From NCBI GenBank assembly GCA_958496175.1, contig OY292276.1, positions 23,206,001 to 23,270,000 of the forward strand: a stretch of 64,000 nucleotides of DNA, given 5' to 3'. Below, one piece after another: positions 1 through 12,859 of the stretch (its first letter is position 1; every line of letters starts with the position of its first letter). Source of the DNA: Sisyra terminalis (Eukaryota; Arthropoda; Insecta; Neuroptera; Sisyridae). The translations under genes and the position numbers were made by a program. Below the pieces are notes generated by a model. It did no database searches. It saw only the letters and a program-made list of their open reading frames with translations, and was not told the DNA's origin.

Positions 1-657
1 ATATTTAACGATACTTGAACTTGACCAAATTTCAAACAAGTTTTTTTCATTTGGATTTATGCAATACCTTGAATGGCCTGCATAAGACTTATTCGACTTA
101 TATGTTTATAGACATCCATACAGTTAATTTAATGTTTTTAATATGTATTGCATTTAAAATTGAATAAATAAATAGGAAATATTACAAAATTAAATAAATA
201 TTAAAGATAAAAGGATTCAATAATGAAAGAAGAATGAACAACCAAGGTTTTCAAAACCTCAACAGGGATGAACAATACTGAGGGAAGAATTGAACCACGC
301 GGGAAATTAAAGATAAATTCAGAAGGAAAGTGAAAAATTTTGGACTCTTACTTACTAAGTTTCTTTCATTCTTTTTGCTATGTTTTTCTTATGATAAATT
401 TCTTAGTTTGTAGGAAAATTAAAATCTTAACAGATTATATAACAAAAACTGGAAAATATACGTTAAGTGAAAATATGTATTTGACTTATGAATAATTTAT
501 GTTTGAATTTGTAATAAGTGTATACTTGATTTAATAGATTTTGAACTTTGATTGATATAAAACAATTTGTTATCAACAAGAAATTATATTTTTCTAGTAT
601 TGCCTGTAAAATATTAAACGTTTTTTAAGATGAGAAATAATATAGTTTTTTAGAAAA
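1..657. other. AT-rich, no feature seen
   Basis: AT-rich sequence with no long reading frame and no recognisable element. Confidence 0.6.
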
Positions 658-815
658 GTTTTGGTGAACGAGTGGTCAAGGTAGCCACCCAGAAACTGAT
701 AGGTGCTGGGTTGGAATCTAGTAACGAGCAAAATTTTAGTATTTCACGATTAATAATTTCTTAGAAATCCTAAAATTTTTAAATACTTTAATAAATACTT
801 AGCAAAAGTACATAC
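658..815 (+). repeat. tRNA-related SINE copy 1
   Basis: A box-A-like segment (gaacgagtggtcaaggtagc) is followed about 40 bp later by a box-B-like segment (gggttggaatc), then a tail with tatttcacgatt. It aligns by eye with the copies at 7941, 13481 and 19051. The right end is approximate. Confidence 0.65.
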
Positions 816-1116
816 AAAAATCTAAAAAAAATAAAATATTGATAATTGATCAGTAAACGAGGCTTACAAAGCATGGCTATCTATTATGTACAATAAAAGA
901 ATTAGCGATAAGTTTACATTAAGCTGCTGAGCTATTATTTATTTATGTTTTCTTAAAAACCAATTTTCGTCTAGGTTGGATCTAATCCAGCTTAGAAAAA
1001 TATTATACACAAAAAAAAAATTTTGAGCTGGACATTTACTTATTTAAATGTGGTAAAATAATGAAAATACAAGCAGTGATTTTGTGAGTTTCATAGTAAG
1101 GTATCAGTACCACCAG

Positions 1117-1240
1117 TACCTACTAATGACCGAATGATCAAGGTGGCCGATCTAAAACTGATGGGTTCTGGGTTTGATCAACGTATTTTTTAACCCTAGA
1201 GTAGCTAAAACTTTGGTAGTTATAAAGTGCCGTAAATAAC
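1117..1240 (+). repeat. tRNA-related SINE copy 2, internally deleted
   Basis: It begins cctactaatgaccgaatgat and has box B as gggtttgatc. The 3' body (ccctagagtagctaaaact ... aaataac) follows directly, lacking the middle segment present in other copies. Confidence 0.7.
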
Positions 1241-1401
1241 CGAAAGAAAACAATGTTATATGTATAAAGTTCTAATATAAAAGAAAAACCTCACGAATTT
1301 AAACAAAAGTTTTAAAAGCTATTTCTTTCTACATTTTAATGTGATTTACAACCCAAACCATTCACAATACAGCATACTTTACATTTTTTTAAGTACGAGC
1401 A

Positions 1402-1697
1402 CAGAGGCGTAGCTACACGAATGCAACTGGGAACAACGCTTTTGGGCCCCCGGCTTTATGAAGCCCATGTTATTTCCTGTATATATTGGCGGGGGTTTGA
1501 AAAAGAAAATTTTCTGCAATTTCTTTCGAAATGAAAGATCAAATTATTGATACTGAAAATAAAGAAGCAAAATCGCAAAAGGAGTTTTTTGTTTTAAAAA
1601 CCCGCCAATATATAAAGAATGTAAAGAATATAACAGGGGCTCCCTAAAGCGTTGCTCTCAGTTGCTAATGAACCTAAAAAATCTAATTACATCACTG
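1402..1697. mobile_element. hAT-like MITE with foldback ends
   Basis: This 296-bp element starts CAGAGGCGTAGCTACACG and ends CACTG. Its halves are inverted copies: gcaactgggaacaacgctttt and cccgccaatatata on one side recur reversed on the other. It is flanked by TACGAGCA and TACGAGAG, an imperfect 8-bp target-site duplication (first six bases identical), as expected of hAT elements. It has no coding capacity, so it is non-autonomous. Confidence 0.7.
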
Positions 1698-1705
1698 TAC
1701 GAGAG

Positions 1706-4148
1706 TTTAATTTACTAACTTCCATTTCAATTATAAAATTTATATTTGACTTTTGGTTAAACTTAAATTCATTACTTGATTAAGTTGTACGTTAAAGTGC
1801 ACACTTAAACTAGAACATTTTTTAGTCACCAGATGTCGCGACAAAAATTGTCAGTTCCCAATATAAGTATTTCTAACTTGGTTTTAATTTCCTCTAAATG
1901 TAAATACGTAAATATTTTCTGATTTGTTCTGCGTTATTAAATTTGGCCATCTACATGAAAAAATACATCGTTTTGGAATTTTATGAAACCAATAAAAACA
2001 AACAAGCTTTTTAAAGCATTTAAAGTTAATTGAAAAATTGAATTTTACTTCTCTTTATATTTGCTTCAGAAACCATTCTTCAAAATTGTAAGTAAACTTT
2101 ATATCCATCTGAGTAGTAGTTTTAGTGATTTATATGTGTAAATTGAAGTTTCAATCATAACTCTTGTTTGTAATGAATTGTTTACTAATATTGATAATAT
2201 TAGATATTACGAGAAAAAAACTGTTAATTATTTCTTTTTGATTTTGTAATATGTATTAGGTATTACTAACGTTTAATTGGTTTTGTGAAATATTAAGGCG
2301 TTAATCATTTTTACATCTCTGTAAAAATATCACTGATGAACTTTATAATTAAAATTCATTAAAAATAACTGAAGAAATCTCTTAACGGTTTTAACAAAAA
2401 TAAAAGTATTAAAAATATTTATCGTACTTAATATGTCAAAATTTGATTTTAAATTAACGATAACTTTTGGTTGAAGCATAAAATATAGATTCAACTAAAT
2501 GTTATTGTCGGTTCAGTTGTGGTTTTGATTGTTGCAGTTCAATGCATTTTGTACTCGTTTTGTTGTACTTAAGATGTAATTGTCGTAATACTATTATGAA
2601 AATAAACTTGTAAATGTCGTAAGCTTACGATCTATTCAATACCGTAATATTCAAAATGCTGGCCTTTCTTGTCTTTCTTCGCGATACTTGATATTGCAAC
2701 AATTAACTTCTACTTGAATCTTACTTTCACATTACTAATAAAAATGTTTACTGTGAATTTAACTTTACTAATGATCAAACGGAATTGTTTACTAAACAAA
2801 TTATATTTTTGCATAATTGTATTGGATCAACTTGATATAGTTTCATATTTTGCTGAGAAAATGATTTGCTTTGCATATAATATATATGAATATATTTAGA
2901 AACATACAAAAACGTTGGTTGTTAAACTGATACTTAAAATTATATGTTTCAAGAGAAATTGCTTTTTTAATCTTTACAAAAGCAAAACGGCAATTAAATA
3001 GTACATATTGTTTAAAAATTGCGAGTAGAGTTAAGTACCTGTACGTCATTTATTTTTCCCATAAAAATTTAATAAATGGGTTCTTATTAACTAACAATTT
3101 GTGACTGCTAATAGATCGTAAAAGTTTAAAGTAAACATAAGAAAAGTTGGTAAATTTAATCAATTTGATTAGGCAAGAATTGAAACGATTCTGTTACATA
3201 AAATTAAGAAATTCGTTATTGCTAATTTTGACTTTCATCAGAAAAATTAATTTAAAAATATACTCGATAAAATTAATTACACGAATAACTTCGGTTCGAA
3301 TTTTATAAATAAATATGGAATTTCCTTCAATTTATTCGACATTTGTCTTTAACAACTGTACAATAAAGATACATTCACCTATTAACATGAAGAACGAGAA
3401 GGTTTGAGGGAATTCTTTCATATTTTTTCTGACATCACTAACGTTTTTAGGAGTGTCTTCATTTGCGTATATTTTACTTGTATGAATTGCATAACACTAG
3501 AATTATAACTAATAATTCTATAGATGTATAACACAAGCTAAAAAAAGTATCGTTTTTTTTCGTAATTTGACTTCTAAGTAAATTATTTGAAAATAATGGA
3601 ACGAAAATAAAAATAGGCTTCGTAACTTGATTCGAGGTGTGTAGTGAAGCTGAAAGGTAGAAGTCAAGATCAATTATTTGAAATGCCATGATGTCAATCG
3701 TAAAATTGGAAATAATAGGATCGTGATTTATAAAACGTGTTCTACAACAAAACAGTATATAAAAATTGTTGCATTTCTTAGATCATTTTAGAAACCTTTA
3801 ATTTATTTGCATTCGTAAGTATCTACGAGTCGATTAGGAAATTTACTTGTGTTTGACCAATCCTATTTGTTCTACATCTTGATTTGTTCGATCCCGTTTT
3901 TATTTAATTCAATAACAACAATGATTTGCAAATGTGAACTATGGTTTTTGAATTATTCTCAAGTCTATACTTCTTTTTATGTTTATTTATAATCGCTCTA
4001 AATGCTAGGGTCATGTGCGACTCCCTTTGACACTTTAGTTCACACTATAGTATTCACTAGTAGTTCCACTTACACTATCACTCCAATTACTTTTCTCTAA
4101 TACGCCTTTTATACAATAGTTAGCAGTTGAAACAATAGTTCAAATGTC
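1706..4148. other. AT-rich, no feature seen
   Basis: The open frames at 2669-3049 and 3474-3689 are low-complexity Phe/Ile/Leu/Asn-rich and resemble no family. No repeat or RNA was recognised. Confidence 0.6.
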
Positions 4149-4149
4149 T

Positions 4150-4480
4150 TGGTTCAGTCCCGCAAATTTAAGGAATATTTTGGTCGGTTGGATCCCTCTA
4201 GCTGTGTTCCGGCATCCCTTAATGTCCTGCGGCACCTCGCACTGCTCTCTTTCCTCTCTGTAACATTGGTATTCCAGGAGGATATGGCTTACTGTTCATT
4301 CGCCCACACATCTCGAGAGTGTGTTGGTTTGGTATGACCAACTCTCAGCCTGAAGGATACAACATCATCCCTCCTAGTCAGGGTACCAAGAGGTTAACTA
4401 TTCAGTACTGTTTGTCTGATCCGCTGCAGTTTCTGAGGGAGGCCTTGCCATATATCATCCCATTTTTAAGAAACAGAAAA
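4150..4480 (-). pseudogene. Decayed non-LTR retrotransposon tail (RNase H / C-terminal region)
   Basis: Read on the minus strand, with frame changes, this gives FRLRVGHTKPTHS and then CVGE-stop-TVSHILLEYQCYREERE. The RLR-x-GHT-x-x-TH and TVSHILLECxxY motifs are typical of the RNase H end of I/Jockey/R1-group LINEs (family knowledge). Stops and frameshifts show it is dead. It is GC-richer than its surroundings. Confidence 0.65.
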
Positions 4481-4654
4481 AATCGTCAAACCTTTTTAGT
4501 TCTTAAAGTTAAAGCTAGAGTTCAAACTATACTAGTTATACCAGTTTTCAACTGGTTGGATGAAAATAAGCTCCTCATGGCCGCATAAGTTCCTGTTTCC
4601 TCAACAATAAGTAACTCTGTAATAACAAGTCGCTGACAGAGCTTTCAGAAATAA

Positions 4655-4855
4655 AGTATCTAAGATACTATACCTTAATACCGTTGTTTTTTTTTTTGGT
4701 AAAAAATAAATAGTTTCTAGATACTTTTTAAAAGGACTTTATCTTGTAACTTAAAAACTATCTTGGATACTGAAAAGTAACTTAGATATCAAGATACCGA
4801 GAGATTAGATTCAGAGTTTTATTCTATACTATTTAGTTATACATCCTTGTTTTCG
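4655..4855. repeat. Dispersed repeat, copy A (rich in AGATACT/TATCT motifs)
   Basis: The stretch agatactataccttaata ... atcttgtaacttaaaaa ... agtaacttagatatcaagat ... ttatacatc aligns along its length with 52485-52660, where it abuts a long inverted repeat. Its family is unknown. Confidence 0.55.
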
Positions 4856-4859
4856 GTGG

Positions 4860-7800
4860 ATTGGTTGAATTCAACACTAAATTTTTCCGAAAATATAAAA
4901 ACATAATGTGTATTCTCACTACTAAAGTGTAAAATCCTTATACAAAACAAATACTTATGCATGATTTCATTAGTAGTATGACATGGTACATCGTTTTGTT
5001 GAAATAACATATCATTCACATTTATTTCTTAATTTCAGGGAATAAAATTAAAATCATCTTTCGATTTTGAATTCCATTTATAGTAAGAAACAGCATTAGT
5101 ATTTTCATTGTTAAAGAAGTAAACTTTAACTTTTTTTGTCGAAAACTTCCAATTGTTTTCTCCAAATATTCACCACTTTTAAAGTGAAGTTTTACAATTT
5201 TCACCGGTTTTTCGACAGGGCACTTTTCCATAATGTTTTACTTATAGTTACAACAGCAATAAATATATCTACGCTTGGTTTACAGTAAAACAAATTGTAG
5301 CAAATTTAATATATATGTTACTGTTGAGACACCCTACACTTTGTACCAAATTTTGTATTTTTACTACAAATACTGCCTGATTAGTGTATACGTTATCAAT
5401 GTTCAAATTTTAATAGTTATAGCATTTTTATTCTTGATTCTGCTTGCAATTATTATAAAAAAGAAATACGTAGTTGTATCATTTATGTAAGCTTCTAAAA
5501 GCACTAATATATATAGTAGTTATTAATCATTTTTGCATGCAAAATAAAGAAAATCAAGCTATTTAAATCCATTTAAATGATAATATTAAAGTCATATTTT
5601 TGCGAACATACGTTTCCCGTGATTTTAGTCTCAAATAAAATTTTGCCCAACGTAGACTCATTACATATGTGAACGGTTTGAACCAATGAAGAAAACGAAA
5701 TTTTGTATTGTTACAACTTAAAAAACTTAATTTCCCCAAAAAAAGCTTAAACGTCTTTGATAAACATTGAGAAATTGTTTTGTTCCATTTTTTCGTTAAA
5801 CGTTTTTTTAAAACAACGAAGACTAATTAAGCTTCCTTTTATTGAAGTAATTTGAAATTCTACTAACGAAGATAATATTATTGAAATGCTAAGAAATACC
5901 ACCATCTGCTCACTTCGCTCAGCAATTCCCACTTCTTGTTTCGCTCATTAAGAAATCCTGCATCTAATATTTCTTATGATTTAACTATAACCAACTATAA
6001 ATCAATTTAATTCTTCGTAATAATCGTAATTTTTTTAAATACTCTAATATTTTTATTCATATCATGTGTTAAAATCGATATTTTTCTCGTCAATGCGATC
6101 GCCTCTAAATAATAAGTCAATTAAAGCATCTCTTGATATTAACAGAAATAGCCCACTGATCAAATTAAAAGAAGAATTTAAGGAAAAAGATTTATATATA
6201 ATAGAAGAATGAACAAATTTTGTAGCATAAAAGTACAATGCACCAAAAAAGCATCCTCGTTAAAAATTGGATCCTTTAATATTTAAGTATAAGTTAGATA
6301 AACTTCATTTGAAGTTTGATGAGTTAATACTCCTATGTTTGTAAAATAATAAGTACTTAGATGTCGTATGGTCATATTAAACATATAATTATATAATAAT
6401 TTATATCTTTTCATTTTTAAAGACTAATTTAAAGTTCAAGTTCTATTTTTTTATTTTAATATTTCTAATTACATAATACAGTAAAATCATATTGCAAGTT
6501 TTAAAAAATGAAAAGAAAATTGTAGCCAAAATTGATGGTTTTTTCTGTTTTAGTTTTATGATTTTTTGGAACTAATTTTAAACTTATGTTTCAGTGTATA
6601 TAAAAACGTGAGTTTAATAAAATTAACTATTCTAAAAGACGGAAATATCTAATTTAAATGTGAAGGCCATTGAAATATTGTTGAAAAATATTTTAAATTT
6701 CATTTGATTCCAATTAAAAATTAAAGGCATATTAAAATAAAATAAAATATACGCTATGTTGAATTCAAAAAATTTGTGAAAATTTTGTTGTTTAGTTTAA
6801 AGTTATCACTTCTTTGTTTTGTAAATTACTTAAAATTTTGTTTAGAAAGTTAAGCGGATATTTCTTTCAAAATATCTTCATTTTCGTTTAATGTATCTTA
6901 GTTTGTGTAATCAGCATGTAACTTCTCAACTAGACTTAATGGGTTTTCTAAAATTTTACAAGACCCTTTTGAAAACTTAAAATGAGTTGATGAATAGCAG
7001 TAGTCGCGTTTGTCGTCGTTAGTTCCGGTATGTGAATTTGTCGCTCAAATTATTTCTATACATCAGCAGAAAAATGTCAAGTCCGCTCTTCGGTCATTTT
7101 GAAAACAATTACAACGAAACAATCCGACTGAATTACATTATTATTCCAACCTAGTCGGAACTATTTTTTTTCCAACATACGCAAATCTTTTTCGTTTTCT
7201 AAATAAATATTTATCTAAACAAAAAGCAAATAAAAACAAGGAACTCTTCTTGAAAGTTTTATGAAGTAGTGGAAACTTTTTTGTGGTTCCAATTAAAGTA
7301 TATTTTTAAGGGATTCACACGTTGATTGTTACATCCTTTCATACAAACCATTAGAAAATCATTAGACTGTAAATGAACGTCCGGGTTTCGTTAAGTTTCA
7401 ATTGACTAGATAAAACGCTTTTATTGATTTAATGGATTAATTAATTCTCTAGCTAAATATTAGTTTTTAATAGACGTATACTCTTCATAGCTGCGTTAAA
7501 TCAGAATGCATTGCGTTTGTTGGCTTAATTATTTCGAGTTCAACGAACTGGTCGATTTAAAAAAAAATAACGCGAAGGAAAATATTGATTGGGAATTATT
7601 TGTAGCAGAATACGAGAAGATAATAATTCAAGAGCCTTCTTGTTACTTGTAACTGGAAGACTTTTTGAACGCAATCAATCCGGCTTGAGACTTCCGTTGA
7701 AATACCAGATATACAGTTATAAATATAGATGAATTCTATACATACACATTTTTTAGATCTTTACACTACACCTCCAATTAAATTTAATGATTAACGAGTA

Positions 7801-7940
7801 TTTTAGCTTCGTAATAAAATATTTAAATCAAACTACATTTTGTTTGAATCAGTTTACAATTGACTAATTTGTGTTGTGCTCATTAAGGTTCATTTTTATT
7901 TCCAAGTACTAAAATGCATCGAAGTATTTTGTTTTCAATT
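4860..7940. other. AT-rich, no feature seen
   Basis: Several short open frames on both strands (60-70 codons) are low complexity and unlike any protein I know. No element ends or RNA genes were recognised. Confidence 0.6.
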
Positions 7941-8103
7941 AGTATTTACCGTCGCCTTATAAATTCAAAAGTCTTTAGCGACTTTAAAGCTGATAAAAAT
8001 CCTTAATCGAGAAATATTGAAAATTTGGTTAATTCGAGGATCGAACCCAACACCTACCAGTTTTGGAGCGGTCACCTTAATCACTCGGTCACTAGTAGGC
8101 TCT
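7941..8103 (-). repeat. tRNA-related SINE, best-preserved copy
   Basis: On the minus strand it reads gcctactagtgaccgagtga, then taaggtgaccgctcc, then box B gggttcgatcctcg, then a body with tttaaagtcgctaaagac ending near ggtaaatac. Box A and box B match the split promoter of a tRNA-Ser/Leu-like gene (TGGCCGAGTGGTTAAGG and GGTTCGAATCC type). The copy is about 165 bp. Confidence 0.75.
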
Positions 8104-8207
8104 CATGGAAATATTGTTAATATGAAAAAAAAAGTATTTCAACACAACTATATATGTTTGTTTTTTAATTTCGTGTATGGCAACTACTCATAGTTCGAGG
8201 AAATATT

Positions 8208-8457
8208 GTATCTTTATTAACTTAATTTAAATTCTTAGAGGACTAGGATCAAAATAACTAGTTAAAACTAGATTTTTCTTTGCGACGTTTCGACCTTTTT
8301 TTGAGCCTTCCTTAGGCGTTCATAAAGCGATTGTTTATGAATGCCTGAAGAAGTCTCAAAAAAAGGCCGAATCATCGCGAATAAAAATTAAGTTTTAACT
8401 ACTTATTTTGATCCTAATTCTCTGAGAATTTGTATTAAATTGTTATTACCAAGGATA
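8208..8457. repeat. Foldback element, near-complete hairpin
   Basis: The left arm (ctaggatcaaaataactagt ... gcgacgtttcgaccttttttt ... cttaggcgttcataaa) is repeated in reverse complement in the right arm, with a loop of only about 7 nt (gcgattg). Arms are about 115-125 bp. A single arm-like copy lies at 47003-47135. No coding capacity. Confidence 0.75.
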
Positions 8458-8504
8458 CGAAGTTTTATCATAATTGTATCTTTATATTATTGGAGTACTA
8501 TTGA

Positions 8505-8690
8505 ACCCCTTAATATGCAGATTCTGTTAGACAGAGGATGAAACTGCTTCTCATATTCTAATAAAATGTAGTACTCTTTCTGCATGACAACTAAAAGAGC
8601 TGGAGGTGTCCGTTGCCAGTACTGAACTAGTCGAATAATATCTTGTTCGTCAGTCGCTGAGATATGCTGACTTCTCAGCTTTTTCCCCTT
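8505..8690 (+). pseudogene. Decayed non-LTR retrotransposon C-terminal tail
   Basis: One frame reads CRFC, stop, TEDETASHILIKCSTLSA, stop, QLKELEVSVASTELVE. The CRxC-x-EDETxxHILxxC pattern is the zinc-knuckle-like end of Jockey/I-group LINE reverse transcriptases (family knowledge). Three in-frame stops mark it as dead. The 3' UTR would be the adjacent downstream sequence. Confidence 0.7.
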
Positions 8691-8699
8691 AATCCATCG

Positions 8700-9150
8700 T
8701 TGCCGATATATGGTGATTAAAGTTGTTGTTTTTCGAGGAATTTCAAATTTTTCAGGACCTGCTGGTCGGTCCTTCTACAGCAATTACGGTTTTTTTGCTT
8801 TTCGAATCCACGAGCTCTTTGGCCATTTCAATCCAACGAATCGGTTATCGTCCGCTTTTTCTTTTCTTTTCTGGTCGTCCTTATATCATTACTTTTTCCA
8901 TAGTATCGTGGGAGATATGTCTGAAAGACCTGAACATATGTCCAGACGTTAGTGAAGAGAGCCTTTGGATTGGCTTATTTTCGTGTAAGATAGAAACATT
9001 TGTTCTTCTGGCCATCTACAGAATCTGTAGCATTTCTTCCAAACCCATATTTCGAAGGAATCAATTCGTCGCCGATCAGCTGTTCGGTGAGTTAAAGTCT
9101 CCGAAACGAAGGGAAAAATAGGGAAAACCATCGTATTAACCAATCTGAAT
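8700..9150. other. Unassigned GC-richer tract with long frames on both strands
   Basis: A 132-codon frame on + (8723-9121) and a 64-codon frame on - (8949-9143) overlap here. The minus reading includes RWIEMAKELVDSKSKKTV, but I do not recognise a family. It directly follows the LINE tail, so it may be a 3' region or another decayed element. Confidence 0.35.
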
Positions 9151-9754
9151 TTAGTGGCTTTTGTTATGTTTTCGGTTTACAATCGATAAAATTGGGATTC
9201 TAAAAGTTCTGTAGCTCTTTAAACGTTCTAGTGAACTGTGTATATAAAAAGAAGTATTATACTCTCAGTTTTAAAACTGTTTGATTTGGATAGGAATATC
9301 CATGTTGAGCATTTCTGATTCCGTTTTAACTATGTTCTGTCTGATTTCTGTAAGCCATATTGCGTGCATTGATCTTATGTGTCAGTGGGGATAACAGATT
9401 TCAGTTTAAGGTTTAGTTATTTGTTTTTTTGGGAATTTGGAGCTAAGGCCAAGCCATAGTGTGAACTTGAATTGGAAATTAAAGCAAATCAGAAACCGTT
9501 ACTCGTAAATTTGTATAATTGTACGCCTGTGGTATTTATATATCTTATAAATCTCAAAAAAAAATAAATCATAGAAAGCTTATACTTTGTATTTAGGTTG
9601 GCTATAGCATCTAGTTGTCTATTTTGGATTTTTTGAGTTTTTTGAGTCACCTAAAAAGCCCACCTTAAACTTTTTTCAATGATGTACTTTTGTGTTTATC
9701 TCAAAAGTAATTAAAAAATAATCAATCGAATACACATATCTATACCGTCTATAC

Positions 9755-10060
9755 CAAGGATGGGCAAACTTAATACTGGAATGATCGACAGTAATTTTTC
9801 TTATTTATACGGAATCGATCTCGAAAAATTGGTTAAATTAATAACAAATACAAATTTAACGGGAGAATGAGTAGAAGAGAGTATTAGAAGCACTATTTGG
9901 AAATCAGTAGATGCGTGTTTAACTTTAAATTCAAGTTCAATGTCTGCAAAATTATTAGTATACATTTTTAATTAAAAGATTTGAAATTTACCTAAAAAGT
10001 GATTTAAAATGCCTGCGATCAATTGTCGACCTGTTCGCGAAGACCGTTTTTCCACCCGTG
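9755..10060. mobile_element. hAT-like MITE with perfect 8-bp target-site duplication
   Basis: A 306-bp non-coding element. Ends are CAAGGATGGGCAAAC and, reversed, CACGGGTGGAAAAAC (11 of 15 identical), resembling hAT termini. Identical octamers GTCTATAC flank it at 9747-9754 and 10061-10068, the 8-bp duplication hAT transposases make. The internal right end (gcgatcaattgtcgacctgt) is GC-richer. Confidence 0.82.
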
Positions 10061-10254
10061 GTCTATACTCTATAGTATTTGTAAATAATAAATAGTGTTA
10101 TATGTTTAATACTGGATTGTGAGAAGGAGGGGATATCGCAAGTACATATAAAAAGAACATTCCTTTTCTTCAATATGCTAAACTTTTCATTGTTAGTTTG
10201 GCGGAATTCAAATAAATTAACAATGAAAGTGAATTCGACTAAGGTTCAAAAATC

Positions 10255-10310
10255 TTCAATCCAGCCATGAGTACAAGGAAGTCATGCTAGATCCACATCA
10301 GATTTTTTCA
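10255..10310. repeat. Short dispersed repeat shared with about 38900
   Basis: The stretch agtacaaggaagtcatgc followed by atccacatcagat recurs with few changes at about 38905-38945. It is too short to classify. Confidence 0.45.
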
Positions 10311-12859
10311 GATAAAGAATATTTAAACAAAATTTGTGGGATGAAGGTTTTAGTTTAAGTTACCTCTAAAAATATTTAAATAATAATTTATTTCTGCTAG
10401 AAAGGTCAAAATTCTTTGCTTCTCGCATAGAAACTTAAACGAACCTCACTTACACTTCGTTCAAAAGTCATCAACAATTAAAATAATTATCATTTCATTT
10501 CACTCAATATTAATTATCCTTGTTCCATAAACCGTATACATTAGACATTAATTGCATACATTATAAATCAACACTGACCAATTCGGATTTTCTTGTAAAA
10601 AAGAGTAATTGCAATTCGTTGAATTTTAATGAAGAAAATGGATTAATTGCCGCTGAGTTTTCGTTTTGAGGATTTTTCACTAATCCAAGGTTGCTTGCGC
10701 AATATTACTGAATGAACAGTCTTGGTAATCAGGTAAACGATGAATGATTGTTTATTATATTGAGAAGAGAGTGAAGTGAAGAGACATTCTTCAGAAATGT
10801 TTCAACATTATATGCTATTAATTAATAATTTTTTCATGGCTAAATATTATAGCTCATTTGAAATTTAATAGTCAAAATGTTTATGGAAATTTTTTTTCCG
10901 TCATTATTAAAATTTATGCCTTTTAAATTCTTCGCTCATATAGTTGATCTTCTAAAGGAAAAATTCGAAATGTTATCAATGCCGAAACAAATTGAATTAA
11001 AAATATTTATATATTTGCTATAGTATCGTAAAAATTTGTTATGCTAAATTGTTGATTTACCGAAAGTTTGTATAAATTTATTGGAAATCATTTTAATTTA
11101 CAATGAAGAAAAATTGATTTGAAACGACCTTAACATAAATCATTAATGTTCTAATCCTAACTGAGGTTTGTTCTATGGATCTCATTCTTTTTGTTAAAAT
11201 GAAAGTAAATACATAAGAAAACAGAGAAAAAAAATCTCATTTGCATTTTTAGTCGTGTCAGATGCATTTTGATTAGGCCATTGTTCAAATTTCTTCAATA
11301 TCAACATTTTTTAAACGTACAAAATGATTTTTTTCAAAGATGTATACGTATGATTTTAAACAAAGCAAAGTGAAGTTGAAATAATATAGTCTAAGTACAC
11401 CATTTTTACCATTTTTTCTGTCGACTTCTTTAAAAACGTAATTATATAAGACTTTGTGCTCAACAAATAGTATTTTTGTCATTCAACTTGATGTCATTAT
11501 GTGAATGGTGGAGAAAGAAGAGCATTTAGAAAAAAATCTCGACTTTAATTAAACTCGTTTACCTTCTTACCAATCGTAAGTACATTTCAAGTCGAAAGTA
11601 CGATGCCCTTGCGATCATTTTTTCTTTTTAGTGAAACTATTCGAACTTTTGATTTAACATAGTTAATCATATTTTCAAAAAAGAAACCTGAAATGATAAA
11701 ATATTTGAATTAATTTTTCTTTTTGACTGAAATATGTAGGCTAGCTTAAGATTTTGATCAGCTAACACGGATTTTCTTATACATTCCTCCATAATCCTAA
11801 GAAAAATTTGTGGATGAAAATGAAATTAAAAACTAGATAAATAGTTTTAATTTTTTACACCTAAAGAACACTTATTTTAAATATTAAGCTATTTAAAATT
11901 TGAATAAAATTATAAGCTTACAGAGTCCTAAAAATTTTGACTAACTGTTAACTTTTAAGTCCCCTCTTTAATTAGTGAATTATTCAAAATTACTTTTAAA
12001 TTTAAACGGTTCTTAATAAAGTTTAAATGACTTCTAGTCAAATTATTATTCAATCAATCACGAAACGAAAGTGAAATCATCAATGTAATCGCGACAAATG
12101 TAACCTATTGTATTGATGATTTGGACTTCCAATGGGTTATAAAACAGAGAGGTAGATGACTTTAGAAAGTGTCATCCATTAAATGATAATCGATGGACTC
12201 AAAATATTTTTAAAAATCCAAATCATATTTCCAAACAAAGCAAAGTTTGTAATAGTTTCCTATGGCAATATGATAAACACAATAAGCTTTATAAGGGACA
12301 ATGACGATAGCGATAAAAATATTATTGTGGTTGCATTGTGTACATGTATGTTTTTTAATTGTCTAATTTCTACGTTATACATAACTTAATTATGAATTAT
12401 GCAGTTTGATTTTGGTTTAATTTAATTGTTTTTATTAAGAAATTATTTCTTCTTTATTTAAATTTTCCAGGACCAGAAAATAATCAAACCTCAATTATAT
12501 ATCAGATGGCATTTGTCATCCAGAAGAGTATCAAAATTGAGGGTGTAGATTACTTTATACTGGTTTTTGTCCAAGTTTTGAGGTATTTGTACTGCTTAAA
12601 TTATGATTATCGCGACTCTGAGTACGAGGGTGAAGAAAAAAAGCTGAATTTTTAATTAGAAGCAATTTTTATTGTACTAGGCACAGCCAAAATATGTTCA
12701 ACGCATATAAGTGACGGGTTGTGTTGTGTTTTTTTGAAAATTAATTTCGAACTCGATTTTCTTATCGTTCATTTGAAATTTTGAATTTAACTATTTTCGA
12801 GTTATATAAGTATAACGATTACGACGATTATAGCCATTAAAACGTATGAAACGAATTTA
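10311..12859. other. AT-rich, no feature seen
   Basis: The small frames at 11285-11482 (-) and 12183-12389 (+) have no recognisable domain and AT-driven composition. No element was recognised. Confidence 0.6.

Noticed and set aside
2669..3689. Several 60-76 codon frames on both strands
   Set aside because: Low-complexity, AT-driven composition, no domain, no splice context.
8723..9121. 132-codon frame as a gene
   Set aside because: Composition and a competing frame on the opposite strand suggest chance within an unassigned repeat; no family resemblance.
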